The notes under the pieces are model-generated. The model saw nothing but the letters and a program-made list of their open reading frames with translations. It did not search any database and was not told the DNA's origin. A program made the translations under genes and the position numbers. This document shows positions 1 to 8,065 of a stretch of 64,000 nucleotides of DNA, one piece after another (the stretch's first letter is position 1; every line of letters begins with the position of its first letter). Source of the DNA: Streptococcus vicugnae (lineage in GTDB: Bacteria > Bacillota > Bacilli > Lactobacillales > Streptococcaceae); NCBI RefSeq assembly GCF_016461705.1, contig NZ_JAEMHW010000003.1, positions 1 to 64,000 of the forward strand, read 5' to 3'.

Positions 1-240
1 CAGAGACAACTTCTATATTCTATCAAATTTAAAACTCGCTGTCAATACCTTTTTCAAGGTTTTTTCAAACTTGTTTCAAATCTGTTACCGCTACCCTCTC
101 GGACAACAGCTATATTAGTTTAGCATTTCTAACTCGCTTTGTCAAGAACTTTTTTAAGTTTTTTCAAAGCTGTTTGAAATGTTAGCTGCTTCAAACAACA
201 GCTTATTTAGTATACTAAACTTAATTTACACTGTCAACAC
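1..240 (-). promoter_or_regulatory. Triple tandem strong promoters, rRNA-operon type, pointing left
   Basis: On the minus strand three promoters follow each other at about 92-base spacing, each with a perfect TTGACA -35 and a 17-base spacer: -35 at 232-237 with -10 TATACT at 209-214; -35 at 140-145 with -10 TAAACT at 117-122; -35 at 40-45 with -10 TAGAAT at 17-22. The flanks are related too: A/T-rich runs lie upstream of each -35, the GCGAGTT spacer start is shared by two, and AGCTGTTGT or AAGTTGTC follows the -10. Such arrays are typical of rrn operons in streptococci. The transcribed gene lies left of base 1, so the rRNA assignment is inference; the promoters themselves are directly visible. 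Confidence 0.8.
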
Positions 241-412
241 TTTTTTGATAGTTTTTTACAGCATTAGCATCAATCCTGAAAGTTATTTTAAGCCCTTAAA
301 AGCAGTTCTGTTTTTCATGCTTAGTTTTTTCTTATCATACGTTTATTATGCTCTAAAAGAGCCTTATATCGCAGATTTTCAGCAAATGCGATAGCTATTT
401 AGCTTTTAAAAG

Positions 413-448
413 CAAAAAAAGACACCCAAGATAAAAATCTTGAATGTC
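413..448 (-). terminator. Terminator of rplM-rpsI
   Basis: A hairpin at 421-448 (GACATTCAAGAT paired with ATCTTGGGTGTC on the minus strand, G-T pairs allowed) is followed on the minus strand by a run of seven T. It lies about 30 bases after the rpsI stop codon. Confidence 0.85.
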
Positions 449-474
449 TTGAAACGTTGATATAATCGTATTGA

Positions 475-867
475 TTAACGTTTTGAGAATTGTGAAGCTT
501 TACGAGCTTTTTTAAGACCTGGTTTTTTACGTTCAACCATACGTGCATCACGTGTAAGAAGACCAGCGCGTTTTAATGAATCACGGAAATCTGGGTCTAC
601 TTGAAGCAATGCGCGAGCGATACCGTGACGGATAGCTCCTGATTGACCTGCGTATCCACCACCTACAACGTTAACGAAAACGTCGTATGAACCTACAGTT
701 GAAGTAACTGCAAATGGTTGGTTGATAACAAGACGAAGGTCAGCATGTGGGATGTATTCTTCTACATCTTTTTTGTTAACAGTGATTTTACCAGTACCTG
801 GAACCAAACGTACGCGTGCAACAGCGTTTTTACGACGACCAGTACCTGTGTATTGTGCTTGTGCCAT
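475..867 (-). CDS. rpsI: 30S ribosomal protein S9
   Basis: Structural protein of the small ribosomal subunit, 130 residues, the usual bacterial length. The start [13 protein letters not shown], the glycine-rich [21 protein letters not shown] stretch in the middle and the basic C-terminal tail ending SKR are family hallmarks; in known ribosomes this tail reaches the P-site tRNA. An AAAGGAG precedes the ATG at a rather long spacing of about 12 bases. The gene follows rplM after 22 bases, forming the conserved L13-S9 operon, and is closed by a terminator at 413-448. Regulation is probably shared with rplM through its leader. Confidence 0.98.
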   Translation of the reverse strand: MAQAQYTGTGRRKNAVARVRLVPGTGKITVNKKDVEEYIPHADLRLVINQPFAVTSTVGSYDVFVNVVGGGYAGQSGAIRHGIARALLQVDPDFRDSLKRAGLLTRDARMVERKKPGLKKARKASQFSKR

Positions 868-889
868 TTAATTGATGCTCCTTTCTCTC

Positions 890-1336
890 TTAGATAAGTC
901 CTTTGATATCAAGTACTTCTGGTTGTTGAGCAGCATGTGTGTGTTCAGCACCAACGAAGACTTTCAATTTCATACCTTGTGCACGTCCAAGAGTGTTGTG
1001 TGGAAGCATGCCTTTAACTGATTTTTCAATCAAGCGAACAGCATTTTTAGAACGAAGTTCACCTGCTGAGATTTGTTTCAATCCACCTGGATACATTGAG
1101 TGAGTGTAGTAGATTTTATCAGTTGCTTTTTTACCAGTTAATTTAACTTTTTCAGCATTGATAACGATAACGAAGTCACCTGTATCAGTGTGTGGTGTAA
1201 ATGTTGGTTTGTTTTTTCCGCGAAGTACGCTAGCAACTACTGCAGAAAGACGTCCAAGAGGTACATCTGTTGCGTCAACAACGTACCATTTACGTTCAAC
1301 TTGGCCTGGTTTAGCCATGAATGTTGTTTTGTTCAT
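890..1336 (-). CDS. rplM: 50S ribosomal protein L13
   Basis: Structural protein of the large ribosomal subunit, an early assembly protein. With the start chosen here it has 148 residues, typical for the family, and begins [21 protein letters not shown] longer frame runs upstream to 1435, but the ATG at 1334-1336 has AGGAGA (forward tctcct, 1341-1346) at good spacing and the upstream residues resemble no L13, so the longer start is rejected. The family block [17 protein letters not shown] and the C-terminal [11 protein letters not shown] are present. First gene of the rplM-rpsI operon. Confidence 0.98.
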   Translation of the reverse strand: MNKTTFMAKPGQVERKWYVVDATDVPLGRLSAVVASVLRGKNKPTFTPHTDTGDFVIVINAEKVKLTGKKATDKIYYTHSMYPGGLKQISAGELRSKNAVRLIEKSVKGMLPHNTLGRAQGMKLKVFVGAEHTHAAQQPEVLDIKGLI

Positions 1337-1440
1337 GAGTTCTCCTATACGAATTCGTTTTTGTTTACAAAATGTGGATGTTCCGGTCCACGAGTTATTT
1401 GAAAGGTTCCGGGGCCTTACAAATGGGGTAAACAATACCG
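1337..1440 (-). ncRNA. Candidate L13 leader RNA before rplM
   Basis: Between the promoter and the rplM ribosome site lie about 100 bases that can form two hairpins on the minus strand: GTGGA...TCCAC (1374-1391) and AAGG...CCTT (1403-1418), both with CCGG-containing loops. L13 leaders that let the protein control its own mRNA are known in Firmicutes. The position and paired elements fit such a leader, but the match to the known family was not tested. Confidence 0.5.
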
Positions 1441-1443
1441 TTT

Positions 1444-1476
1444 ATTATAATACCAAAAAAAGTGGTAGTAAGTCAA
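1444..1476 (-). promoter_or_regulatory. Promoter of rplM-rpsI
   Basis: Minus-strand -35 TTGACT (1471-1476) is followed after 18 bases by TATTAT (1447-1452), which overlaps a TATAAT (1444-1449). Transcription would start near 1437, giving a leader of about 100 bases. Confidence 0.75.
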
Positions 1477-1538
1477 CACTTACGAACCATCTTTTCTAAG
1501 TTTTTTTAGCTTTTTTCTGCACTTTTTGGCGAAAGCGG

Positions 1539-2495
1539 TTAGCGGAATTTCCGAGTATTTTCAGCCAAATGAACCAAGTGACGTAAGAAGTCGTGAGTCT
1601 TAGCTTGATAACCATTGGCTACACCTAAATCGTAAATATAACCATTGATATAGTCAACTTCTGTCTCCCTGCCTTTACTCATATCTTGATACATTGATGG
1701 GTAGTGAAGCGGACTTGTTTCTGCACTAACATATCGAATAGTCTCCCATTCTTGCTCACGACTGCCAAGTGGTTTTATTCCAGCCAACTCTGCAACATCA
1801 TAGGCTTCATCAATTAATTGTTTTCCTAAAGCTTCTGCACCTTCATAATCAATATATTGGCCCATGCGGATTTCAAAAAGTGTGCAAATCGTATTAATAA
1901 CTGAATTAAAAACAACCTTTGTATAAAGTGTTCCTAAAAAATTATCTGTCAGATTTGGATTAAGATTTGATGCACTAAAATCAGCAATAATCTGCTTTTG
2001 AACGCTATCGACATGACCGGACTGTGCAGCTAAATTAATTGAACCTGCGCCAGCCTTTCCGATGAAATCGACATCTCCTGCAGCTTTTAAAACTGTTCCA
2101 ATTAAACAAGTCCCTGCCAAAACTTTTTCAGGAACAAAATAGTGATTAATCTTTTCAATGTGCCCCATGCCATTCATGCCAGTAAAAACGTATTGATTAC
2201 TATTGAAGAAATGTTTACTTCGCTCTAATAATTTTTGTAGATGCATCTGTTTATCAAAAATAATCAAGACATCTGGTTTTCCATGGTAGTTTTCTGGTAG
2301 GTAAATATCAATCGGAACCAAGTGGCGGTTTTCGCCATCTCGTGACTGATAAACCCCTCCTTGTTTTTGAATTGTATCAACTTGTTCCTGCCAAGTATCA
2401 ATAAAGTCTACTTGAGCTCCCAAATGTTCCTTCAGCAATAGTCCAAATCGTAATCCCATTGCACCACTTCCAAGTACTGCATACGTTAAAGTCAT
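1539..2495 (-). CDS. panE: 2-dehydropantoate 2-reductase (ketopantoate reductase family)
   Basis: NADPH-dependent reduction of ketopantoate to pantoate, a step of pantothenate and coenzyme A synthesis, is the family reaction. The 318-residue protein begins with a Rossmann fold carrying GSGAMG (residues 9-14); Lys193 in YTKVVFNSVIN sits where the catalytic lysine of PanE lies. The start is the ATG at 2493-2495, with GGGAGG seven bases upstream; a TTG one codon earlier is less likely. It stands alone, without panB or panC nearby, so another 2-oxoacid substrate within the ApbA/PanE family is possible. Family certain, substrate less so. Confidence 0.85.
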   Translation of the reverse strand: MTLTYAVLGSGAMGLRFGLLLKEHLGAQVDFIDTWQEQVDTIQKQGGVYQSRDGENRHLVPIDIYLPENYHGKPDVLIIFDKQMHLQKLLERSKHFFNSNQYVFTGMNGMGHIEKINHYFVPEKVLAGTCLIGTVLKAAGDVDFIGKAGAGSINLAAQSGHVDSVQKQIIADFSASNLNPNLTDNFLGTLYTKVVFNSVINTICTLFEIRMGQYIDYEGAEALGKQLIDEAYDVAELAGIKPLGSREQEWETIRYVSAETSPLHYPSMYQDMSKGRETEVDYINGYIYDLGVANGYQAKTHDFLRHLVHLAENTRKFR

Positions 2496-2599
2496 CAATC
2501 TACCTCCCTTGATTTTTTAAAATTATATCACTTCTCTCAAGAAATAAAGCAGGTTGAGGGTATTGATTTTTTTATTGCTGGTTATAACTATTATGAATT

Positions 2600-3229
2600 T
2601 CACCCTTTAACACGAACATCATAGTCCAGACTAACAACCTTCTCGTGATAATTGTCAGCAGTGATTTGAACTTTATAAGACCCTTTTTTAAAGTAAAGTT
2701 TTTGGCTATCTTTTAATTCATCGCCATCAAGTTGATAGCAACACTTGTTATTTTCATCAACAATACTTAAATGTAAATCTCCATCGTCTGTCATCCCATT
2801 TACTTTAAGATTCAACTTTTCATCTTCTGGTAATGTGAAATAACCTTTAGCAATTTCTAAAGTTTTTTGGCTAGTTGCACTTTGACCATAAGTCTTATCT
2901 TTTTTCATTGAAAACTTGACTGAGTGTTCTTCATTATAGTTATACAAAAAGAATGCTCCGATAAGGCAAACCACTGTGGCAATTACAGCAAGCATTGGCC
3001 ACAGCTTCTTCTGCTTATCAGAATTTTTTGCTACACTTGGTATAGTTTCTTTTTTAATTAATTGGTCAACAGAGATGCCAAAATAATCACTAATTTTAAC
3101 CAGCATTTCTACATCTGGATAGTTTTTCCCATTTTCCCAATTTGATACAGTCTGTCTTGAGACATGAAAAATATTAGCAAAATCATCCTGACTCAATTTT
3201 TCTTGTTTTCGTAATTCACTGATGTTCAT
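2600..3229 (-). CDS. Membrane-anchored XRE-family transcriptional regulator
   Basis: About 209 residues. The N-terminal 65 residues form a Cro/CI-type helix-turn-helix (LSQDDFANIFHVSRQTVSNWE with the typical NGKNYPDVEMLVKISDYF after it). A single hydrophobic segment near residues 87-109 follows, then an outside domain of about 100 residues that looks rich in beta strands and holds a CC pair. The start ATG at 3227-3229 is preceded by an AAAGGCGGG-type site; an upstream TTG is less likely. This layout suggests a regulator tethered to the membrane that senses an envelope signal. The neighbour at 3342-3824, same strand and 112 bases upstream, may be its partner. Target genes are unknown. Confidence 0.8.
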   Translation of the reverse strand: MNISELRKQEKLSQDDFANIFHVSRQTVSNWENGKNYPDVEMLVKISDYFGISVDQLIKKETIPSVAKNSDKQKKLWPMLAVIATVVCLIGAFFLYNYNEEHSVKFSMKKDKTYGQSATSQKTLEIAKGYFTLPEDEKLNLKVNGMTDDGDLHLSIVDENNKCCYQLDGDELKDSQKLYFKKGSYKVQITADNYHEKVVSLDYDVRVKG

Positions 3230-3341
3230 TCTTTTCCCGCCTTTCACCAAAATTATCCTCTTTTTTTCATTTGAATACTAGCAAATACCTTTTGACATCA
3301 TAGCAAAACTCCTTTGACACAGCCCATTCATCAATTTGACG

Positions 3342-3824
3342 TTACAAAAATTGCAACAAATAACCATCTATTGCAGCAATCAGAAGATACATCACAAAAG
3401 CTCTTAAAAATGATTCTATATGTTTTCTAGGATTCTGATACAAGTTCTTTTCAGGGATTTTTGTAAAACGAATGCGTTTTATACGTCTCCACCAAATTAA
3501 ATCAATCACAAGTAAATCAAACAAATTCAATCCTTGTCCTATAATGCTTAAACAAATGAAATTGTGTAAAAAGTTTGGCTTTCTAATAGCTATTCCCAAA
3601 ATAAATAATATTACCAAAAAGATTAAAAAATTTAGCAAGAATGCCACACACTTATTAGTTGTTTTAACTTTTGCTCGATAATCCTCATTATTTCTTATCA
3701 AAGTCTGAACTTCATCTGGATACGATGAAAAACTTTTTAAATTTTTATCATCAGTTCCTGTCCCTAAAAAGCACAAGATAAAAAAGAACAGACACAAACC
3801 AACCGTCTCAATAGCTACAACCAT
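3342..3824 (-). CDS. Unrecognised integral membrane protein
   Basis: 160 residues, not recognised as any named family. Hydrophobicity suggests four membrane segments: about residues 3-21, 62-82, 88-110 and 143-160, with a charged stretch of about 40 residues (DKNLKSFSSYPDEVQTLIRN) after the first one and a basic loop RRIKRIRFTKIPEKN before the last. ATG at 3822-3824 follows GAGGGAAG, a good ribosome site. It lies upstream of the membrane-anchored XRE regulator on the same strand, so the two may be cotranscribed and act together; that is inference from position only. Confidence 0.65.
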   Translation of the reverse strand: MVVAIETVGLCLFFFILCFLGTGTDDKNLKSFSSYPDEVQTLIRNNEDYRAKVKTTNKCVAFLLNFLIFLVILFILGIAIRKPNFLHNFICLSIIGQGLNLFDLLVIDLIWWRRIKRIRFTKIPEKNLYQNPRKHIESFLRAFVMYLLIAAIDGYLLQFL

Positions 3825-3874
3825 CTTCCCTCACTCCAATTCAAATATTAAATATCACCGTCATTATGTTTTAC

Positions 3875-3902
3875 AAAAAAAGCAGACTAAGTCCACTTTT
3901 TT
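3875..3902 (-). terminator. Terminator of degV
   Basis: Minus-strand hairpin AGTGGAC-TTA-GTCTGCT (3881-3897, two G-T pairs) followed by six T, just after the degV stop. Confidence 0.75.
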
Positions 3903-3906
3903 GATT

Positions 3907-4767
3907 TTATCGTGCGTCTTTTCCGATAGTAAAGACAGCCAATGTCCCTGGTCCGACGTGTGCTGAAATGATTGGGCCTAATGGCATAATAAGAACATTG
4001 TCAATATCTTCGTGTTCTAACAATGATTTTTTAAGCGTTTCAGCCCCTTCAATGTCATTGGCGTAGGCAACCACAGCTGTCCTGTGAGCTAATGCTTGTG
4101 TCGCTTGTGAAACCACTTCTCTCAATGCTTTTTTACGTCCACGAATTTTAGCCAAAGGAACTAATTTACCAGAAGCTTCAATCCACAAAAGTGGCTTAAT
4201 ATTAGCTAAACTGCCCATGATGGCTGACGTTTTTGAAAGACGTCCACCACGCATCAAATGGTAAAGATCGTCAACCAAGAAATATGTTCGTAGACGTGGC
4301 AAAATATCGACAATCATCGCTTTTGTTTCTTCAAGTGTCTTACCTTCATCACGCGCTGCAGCTGCAAGAATAGACAAATACCCTTCACCACCTGCAGCAG
4401 CTAACGTATCAACAATCTCAATCGTAGCATCTGGATATTCTTCTAACACTAAATCACGCGCAATCATTGAACTTTGATAAGTCCCAGAAAGCACAGAAGA
4501 GAATGCTAAATAAAGGACTTTATCGCCATTTTCAGCGTGACGACGAAAAGATTCTTCAAATTGACCTACATTGACTTGACTGGTTGTTGGTTTTCCACCA
4601 TTTTTCATACTTTCAAGCAATTTCTCACTAGTCAAACGATTAGGACCTACTGTTTCATAAATTTCCCCATCAAGCTGAACTGTTAAGCCTAAAATTTCAA
4701 CATCATGATCATTCGCCCAATTCTCATCTAAATCTGCCGTTGAATCTGTTATTAATTTAAAAGTCAT
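3907..4767 (-). CDS. DegV family fatty-acid-binding protein
   Basis: 286 residues, the usual length. DegV/FakB-type proteins bind a single fatty acid between two domains and present it to a fatty acid kinase in Gram-positive bacteria. The N-terminal TDSTADL, the [11 protein letters not shown] stretch near residue 90 and the [10 protein letters not shown] motif near residues 170-180 are family markers. The start ATG follows AAAGGGAG. It is monocistronic, with a terminator in front (end of yacP) and one behind. Streptococci carry several DegV paralogues with different lipid preference; which one this is cannot be told. Confidence 0.92.
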   Translation of the reverse strand: MTFKLITDSTADLDENWANDHDVEILGLTVQLDGEIYETVGPNRLTSEKLLESMKNGGKPTTSQVNVGQFEESFRRHAENGDKVLYLAFSSVLSGTYQSSMIARDLVLEEYPDATIEIVDTLAAAGGEGYLSILAAAARDEGKTLEETKAMIVDILPRLRTYFLVDDLYHLMRGGRLSKTSAIMGSLANIKPLLWIEASGKLVPLAKIRGRKKALREVVSQATQALAHRTAVVAYANDIEGAETLKKSLLEHEDIDNVLIMPLGPIISAHVGPGTLAVFTIGKDAR

Positions 4768-4879
4768 AATTCTCCCTTTTTAATACTTAAAACTATTTTC
4801 TTAACTAACATATTGTCTAAAATAACAATCATTCACCAAAAATACTTTGATTATCAAATGATTTATTTTTTATTATAAC

Positions 4880-4902
4880 AAAAAAGCCCGCATTTAGCGA
4901 GC
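4880..4902 (-). terminator. Terminator after yacP
   Basis: Minus-strand hairpin GCTCGC-TAAAT-GCGGGC followed by six T. It closes the long pnp-to-yacP gene cluster and separates it from degV. Confidence 0.85.
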
Positions 4903-4923
4903 TCCTTTAAAAAGTTTACTAGT

Positions 4924-5436
4924 TTAAATATCATCAAGTAACTGTTTTAATTGATCCATTTGTCCGTCATTCCATGGGCGAAGCTTTGGGGTGGTTAAAT
5001 CGATATGTTTTGACATTTTATCTAAATCTGACTTAACAGTGTTAACACGTTGTTCCAACTCACGTGCTGAGACACGAAGAGCTCCTTGTGAAAAAATGGT
5101 CCATTGTTCATTTAAGTCACTGGTAGCCACTTCTACAAGGTGACGTGGAGTATTTAACTCAGCAGCTGTGCGCTCAATATATGAGTCAGCCGTTTCATCC
5201 TCTTCTGTAAAAATGACTTGAATTTTATATTCATCGTAACGTTGACGAACACCTGGAACATATTGCGCATCAAAGACACAAATGATATCAAGATTTTCAA
5301 AATGGGCGTAATTATTGAGCTTGCGTAGCAAAAGATTTCGCGCTTCATCTAATCGATTTGTCTTAAACAGTTGACGCGTTTCCTGCCAAAAGGCAATCAT
5401 GTTATAACCATCAACTAAGAGGACTCTTTTCTTCAT
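4924..5436 (-). CDS. YacP-like NYN-domain endoribonuclease (Rae1 type)
   Basis: 170 residues. The N-terminal LLVDGYNMI and the IICVFDAQYVPG block are the acidic motifs of the NYN (PIN-like) nuclease fold, and ATSDLNEQ supplies another conserved acidic residue. The B. subtilis relative YacP/Rae1 cuts mRNA on the ribosome. The gene sits 46 bases after rlmB and behind mrnC and cysS, the same order as in Bacillus (cysS-mrnC-rlmB-yacP), which supports orthology. ATG follows AAAGGAA. Whether the streptococcal protein cleaves the same targets is unknown. Confidence 0.85.
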   Translation of the reverse strand: MKKRVLLVDGYNMIAFWQETRQLFKTNRLDEARNLLLRKLNNYAHFENLDIICVFDAQYVPGVRQRYDEYKIQVIFTEEDETADSYIERTAAELNTPRHLVEVATSDLNEQWTIFSQGALRVSARELEQRVNTVKSDLDKMSKHIDLTTPKLRPWNDGQMDQLKQLLDDI

Positions 5437-5482
5437 TTTTTATTCCTTTCATGGATGGCTAGTTTTTGACTTTACAAGAATC

Positions 5483-6232
5483 TTAGTCTACTTTATGACG
5501 GAAAACTTCATACATTAATACTGCTGCAGCGACACTAGCATTCAAACTTTGAACATGACCGTTCATCGGAATCGTAATCATCTCATCGACTTGTTTTTTG
5601 ATATTTGGTGAGATTCCTTTACCTTCGTTGCCAATGATCAATGCTAATTTCCCTGAAGTATTCCATTTGTGAGATGGTGTTCCGTTCATATCTGTACCAA
5701 ACACCCAGAAGCCTTGTTCTTTTAACTTATCAAGTGTTTGGCTAAGGTTTGTTACACGTGCGATTGGCACATGCTCAACAGCACCTGTTGATGTTTTAGA
5801 TACTACTGGAGTTACACCTACTGCACGATGTTTTGGAATAATTACACCAGTAACATTTGTAGCATCAGCTGTTCGCAAGATTGAGCCAAAATTATGTGGG
5901 TCATTAAGCCCATCCAAGATAAGGATAAGTGGATTTTCTTCTTGCGCAGCTTTTTCTAAAATGCTATCTAATTCAGCATAAGCAAATTCTGAAACGCGTA
6001 AAACAAAACCTTGGTGAACAGCCCCATTAGTCATCTCACTAAGTGTCTTCTTAGGCGTCCAAGAGATAGAAACTTTCTTTTCAGCTGCTAGACTTTTAAT
6101 TCGATCAACGTTTTTTCCACGTAAATCATCTTGAATGTAGAGTTTATTTCCTGTATTAGCCGTTAAACTTTCCGTTACTGCATGGACACCGTAAACGATG
6201 TCGTTTGCTTCATTAAAATCTTTGTTCTTCAT
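5483..6232 (-). CDS. rlmB: 23S rRNA (guanosine-2'-O-)-methyltransferase RlmB
   Basis: TrmH/SpoU-type SPOUT methyltransferase of 249 residues expected to methylate G2251 of 23S rRNA using S-adenosylmethionine. The N-terminal substrate-binding region has IVYGVHAVTESL. The three SpoU motifs are clear: NDPHNFGSILRTADA (motif 1), LALIIGNEGKGI (motif 2) and IPMNGHVQSLNASVAAA (motif 3). Oddly, no Shine-Dalgarno is visible before the ATG; instead a TATAAT lies only six bases upstream (6239-6244), just after a hairpin, so a leaderless transcript is possible. Part of the cysS-mrnC-rlmB-yacP cluster. Confidence 0.95.
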   Translation of the reverse strand: MKNKDFNEANDIVYGVHAVTESLTANTGNKLYIQDDLRGKNVDRIKSLAAEKKVSISWTPKKTLSEMTNGAVHQGFVLRVSEFAYAELDSILEKAAQEENPLILILDGLNDPHNFGSILRTADATNVTGVIIPKHRAVGVTPVVSKTSTGAVEHVPIARVTNLSQTLDKLKEQGFWVFGTDMNGTPSHKWNTSGKLALIIGNEGKGISPNIKKQVDEMITIPMNGHVQSLNASVAAAVLMYEVFRHKVD

Positions 6233-6251
6233 AGTGTTATTATAACATGAA

Positions 6252-6277
6252 AACCAGCTCTCATGCGAGAACCGGCT
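6252..6277 (-). terminator. Hairpin between mrnC and rlmB, possible weak terminator
   Basis: Eleven-pair minus-strand stem AGCCGGTTCTC-GCAT-GAGAGCTGGTT, followed only by TTTTCATG, so termination is probably partial. It may act as an attenuator or an mRNA processing or stability element between mrnC and rlmB. Confidence 0.5.
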
Positions 6278-6292
6278 ATTTTTATTTTTTGC

Positions 6293-6694
6293 TTAATCTT
6301 CAATTTTTTCAACAGCTTGAATACACCAATCGATAAGTTCTTCCAGACGATCAATTTGATCTGTCATATGAAGGTAACCCATCACCGCTTCAAACCCTGT
6401 TGACATGCGATAAGTCACGACATCAGCATTTTTGGCTTTGGTGTGACTGTTGGTGTTACGACCACGTTTGTAGATTTCTTCTTCTTTTTCAGACAAGAGC
6501 TTTTCTTCAAGCATTAGATTAATCAACATGGCTTGAGCTTTGGCTGAGACGTATCTTGTAGCTTTACGGTGTAATTGATTAGGTTTCGTTAAGCCTTGAA
6601 AAATCAAGTGTTTACGAACATACATAGAATAAACCGCATCGCCTTCAAACGCAAGAGCAATACCATTAATCAGATTGACATCTACCTTAGTCAC
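6293..6694 (-). CDS. mrnC: Mini-ribonuclease 3 (MrnC)
   Basis: Short RNase III-like enzyme of 133 residues lacking the double-stranded-RNA-binding domain; in Bacillus it matures 23S rRNA. The RNase III signature appears as LAFEGDAVYSMYVR near residues 13-26, containing the acidic catalytic residues, and a second acidic cluster lies at GFEAVMGYLHM near residue 105, the counterpart of the second metal-binding motif. The start overlaps the end of cysS by eight bases, implying translational coupling. Confidence 0.92.
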   Translation of the reverse strand: MTKVDVNLINGIALAFEGDAVYSMYVRKHLIFQGLTKPNQLHRKATRYVSAKAQAMLINLMLEEKLLSEKEEEIYKRGRNTNSHTKAKNADVVTYRMSTGFEAVMGYLHMTDQIDRLEELIDWCIQAVEKIED

Positions 6695-8033
6695 GTGTCC
6701 ACCTCACACCATCTTTGGTATCAAGAAGTTTAATACCTTGTGCCGCTAATTGATCACGAATGGCATCAGCTGTTGCAAAATCTTTGTTTGCACGCGCTTC
6801 TTGGCGTTTTTCAATCAAAGCTTCAATATCAGCATCAAGCACTTCTTCTTCAAAAACAATACCAAAAACAGCTAACATTTTAGCAAAAGTATCTTTAGTT
6901 GCTTGATCGTAGTTTCCTGAATTAATCCATTTTGCCATATCAAAGACAACTGTAATACCGTTTGCTGTATTAAAGTCATCGTCCATTGCTGCTTCAAAAT
7001 CAGCTTTGAATTTTGCAAGTTCAGCTGAATCAACAGCTTCTCCAAGCGGCAAGGTAAAGGTATTTTTCAAATATTTAAGGTTAACCGATGCATCATGAAC
7101 TGCTTTTTCAGTAAAGTTCACTGGTTTGCGGTATTGTTGTGTCGCAAGGAAGAAACGTAGCACTTGGCCATCGACAGTTTTTAACATATCATGAACTGTT
7201 ACGAAGTTTCCAAGTGATTTTGACATTTTTTCATTGTCCACGTTAACAAAACCATTGTGCATCCAATAGTTTGCAAATGTCTTACCAGTTTTAGCTTCTG
7301 ATTGAGCAATTTCATTCGTATGGTGAGGGAATTCTAAGTCAGCACCACCACCGTGAATATCAATGGTATCACCCAAGATACTTGTCGCCATTACTGAACA
7401 TTCAATGTGCCAGCCTGGACGACCTTGTCCCCATGGACTTTGCCAAGAAACTTCACCAGGTTTAGCAGCTTTCCATAGTGCAAAATCCAAAGGATTTTCC
7501 TTAATGTCACCTTCACCATCCACGCGACCACTAGCCCCTACTTCAAGATCTTCTAGAGTTTTATTGGCTAACTTAGCATAGTTTTTGCTTTTAGCGACAC
7601 GGAAATATACGTCTCCGTTTGCTTCGTAAGCAAAACCTTTGTCCACTAAGACTTTTACAAAGTCAATAATTTCATCCATATAGTCAATGACACGAGGATT
7701 TTTAGTTGCTGGTTTCACACCAAGTTGTTTAACATCTTCCATGAAAGCTGCGATATATTTATCTGAGAAAGCTTTCGTATCCATACCAGCTTCTGCTGCA
7801 CCTTTGATGATTTTATCATCAACATCAGTAAAGTTAGAGATGTAATTAACTTTGTAACCACGGTATTCAAAGTAGCGGCGAATCGTGTCAAAAGCAACAA
7901 CACTACGAGCATTTCCGATATGGATATAATTGTAAACTGTTGGCCCGCAGACGTACATGTTAACTGTATTTTCAGTAATTGGGACAAAGTCACGAAGACT
8001 TCGAGTCATTGTATCATAAATCTTAATTGTCAT
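6687..8033 (-). CDS. cysS: Cysteinyl-tRNA synthetase
   Basis: Charges tRNA-Cys with cysteine in the cytoplasm. With the start used here it has 448 residues, the standard length. The class I signatures are present: IHIGN (HIGH-like, residues 37-41) and KMSKS near residue 270. Cys29 in YVCGPTVYNY, a cysteine in WHIECSVM and a histidine pair in EFPHHTNE are the expected zinc ligands that read the cysteine side chain. The ATG at 8031-8033 has GGAGGAAGG upstream; a frame start seven codons earlier is rejected. Preceded by cysE (33 bases), linking cysteine synthesis with its use; overlaps mrnC by eight bases. Confidence 0.97.
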   Translation of the reverse strand: MTIKIYDTMTRSLRDFVPITENTVNMYVCGPTVYNYIHIGNARSVVAFDTIRRYFEYRGYKVNYISNFTDVDDKIIKGAAEAGMDTKAFSDKYIAAFMEDVKQLGVKPATKNPRVIDYMDEIIDFVKVLVDKGFAYEANGDVYFRVAKSKNYAKLANKTLEDLEVGASGRVDGEGDIKENPLDFALWKAAKPGEVSWQSPWGQGRPGWHIECSVMATSILGDTIDIHGGGADLEFPHHTNEIAQSEAKTGKTFANYWMHNGFVNVDNEKMSKSLGNFVTVHDMLKTVDGQVLRFFLATQQYRKPVNFTEKAVHDASVNLKYLKNTFTLPLGEAVDSAELAKFKADFEAAMDDDFNTANGITVVFDMAKWINSGNYDQATKDTFAKMLAVFGIVFEEEVLDADIEALIEKRQEARANKDFATADAIRDQLAAQGIKLLDTKDGVRWTRD

Positions 8034-8065
8034 GTTCCTTCCTCCAATCTCCATTTATCTTTCCA

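Noticed and set aside
179-394. Plus-strand open frame of 71 codons near the left edge
   Set aside because: It overlaps the rRNA-type promoter array, has no ribosome site, and its hydrophobic residues follow from T-rich promoter DNA.
1337-1435. N-terminal extension of rplM
   Set aside because: It runs through the leader hairpins and adds residues unknown in L13, while a good ribosome site precedes the internal ATG.
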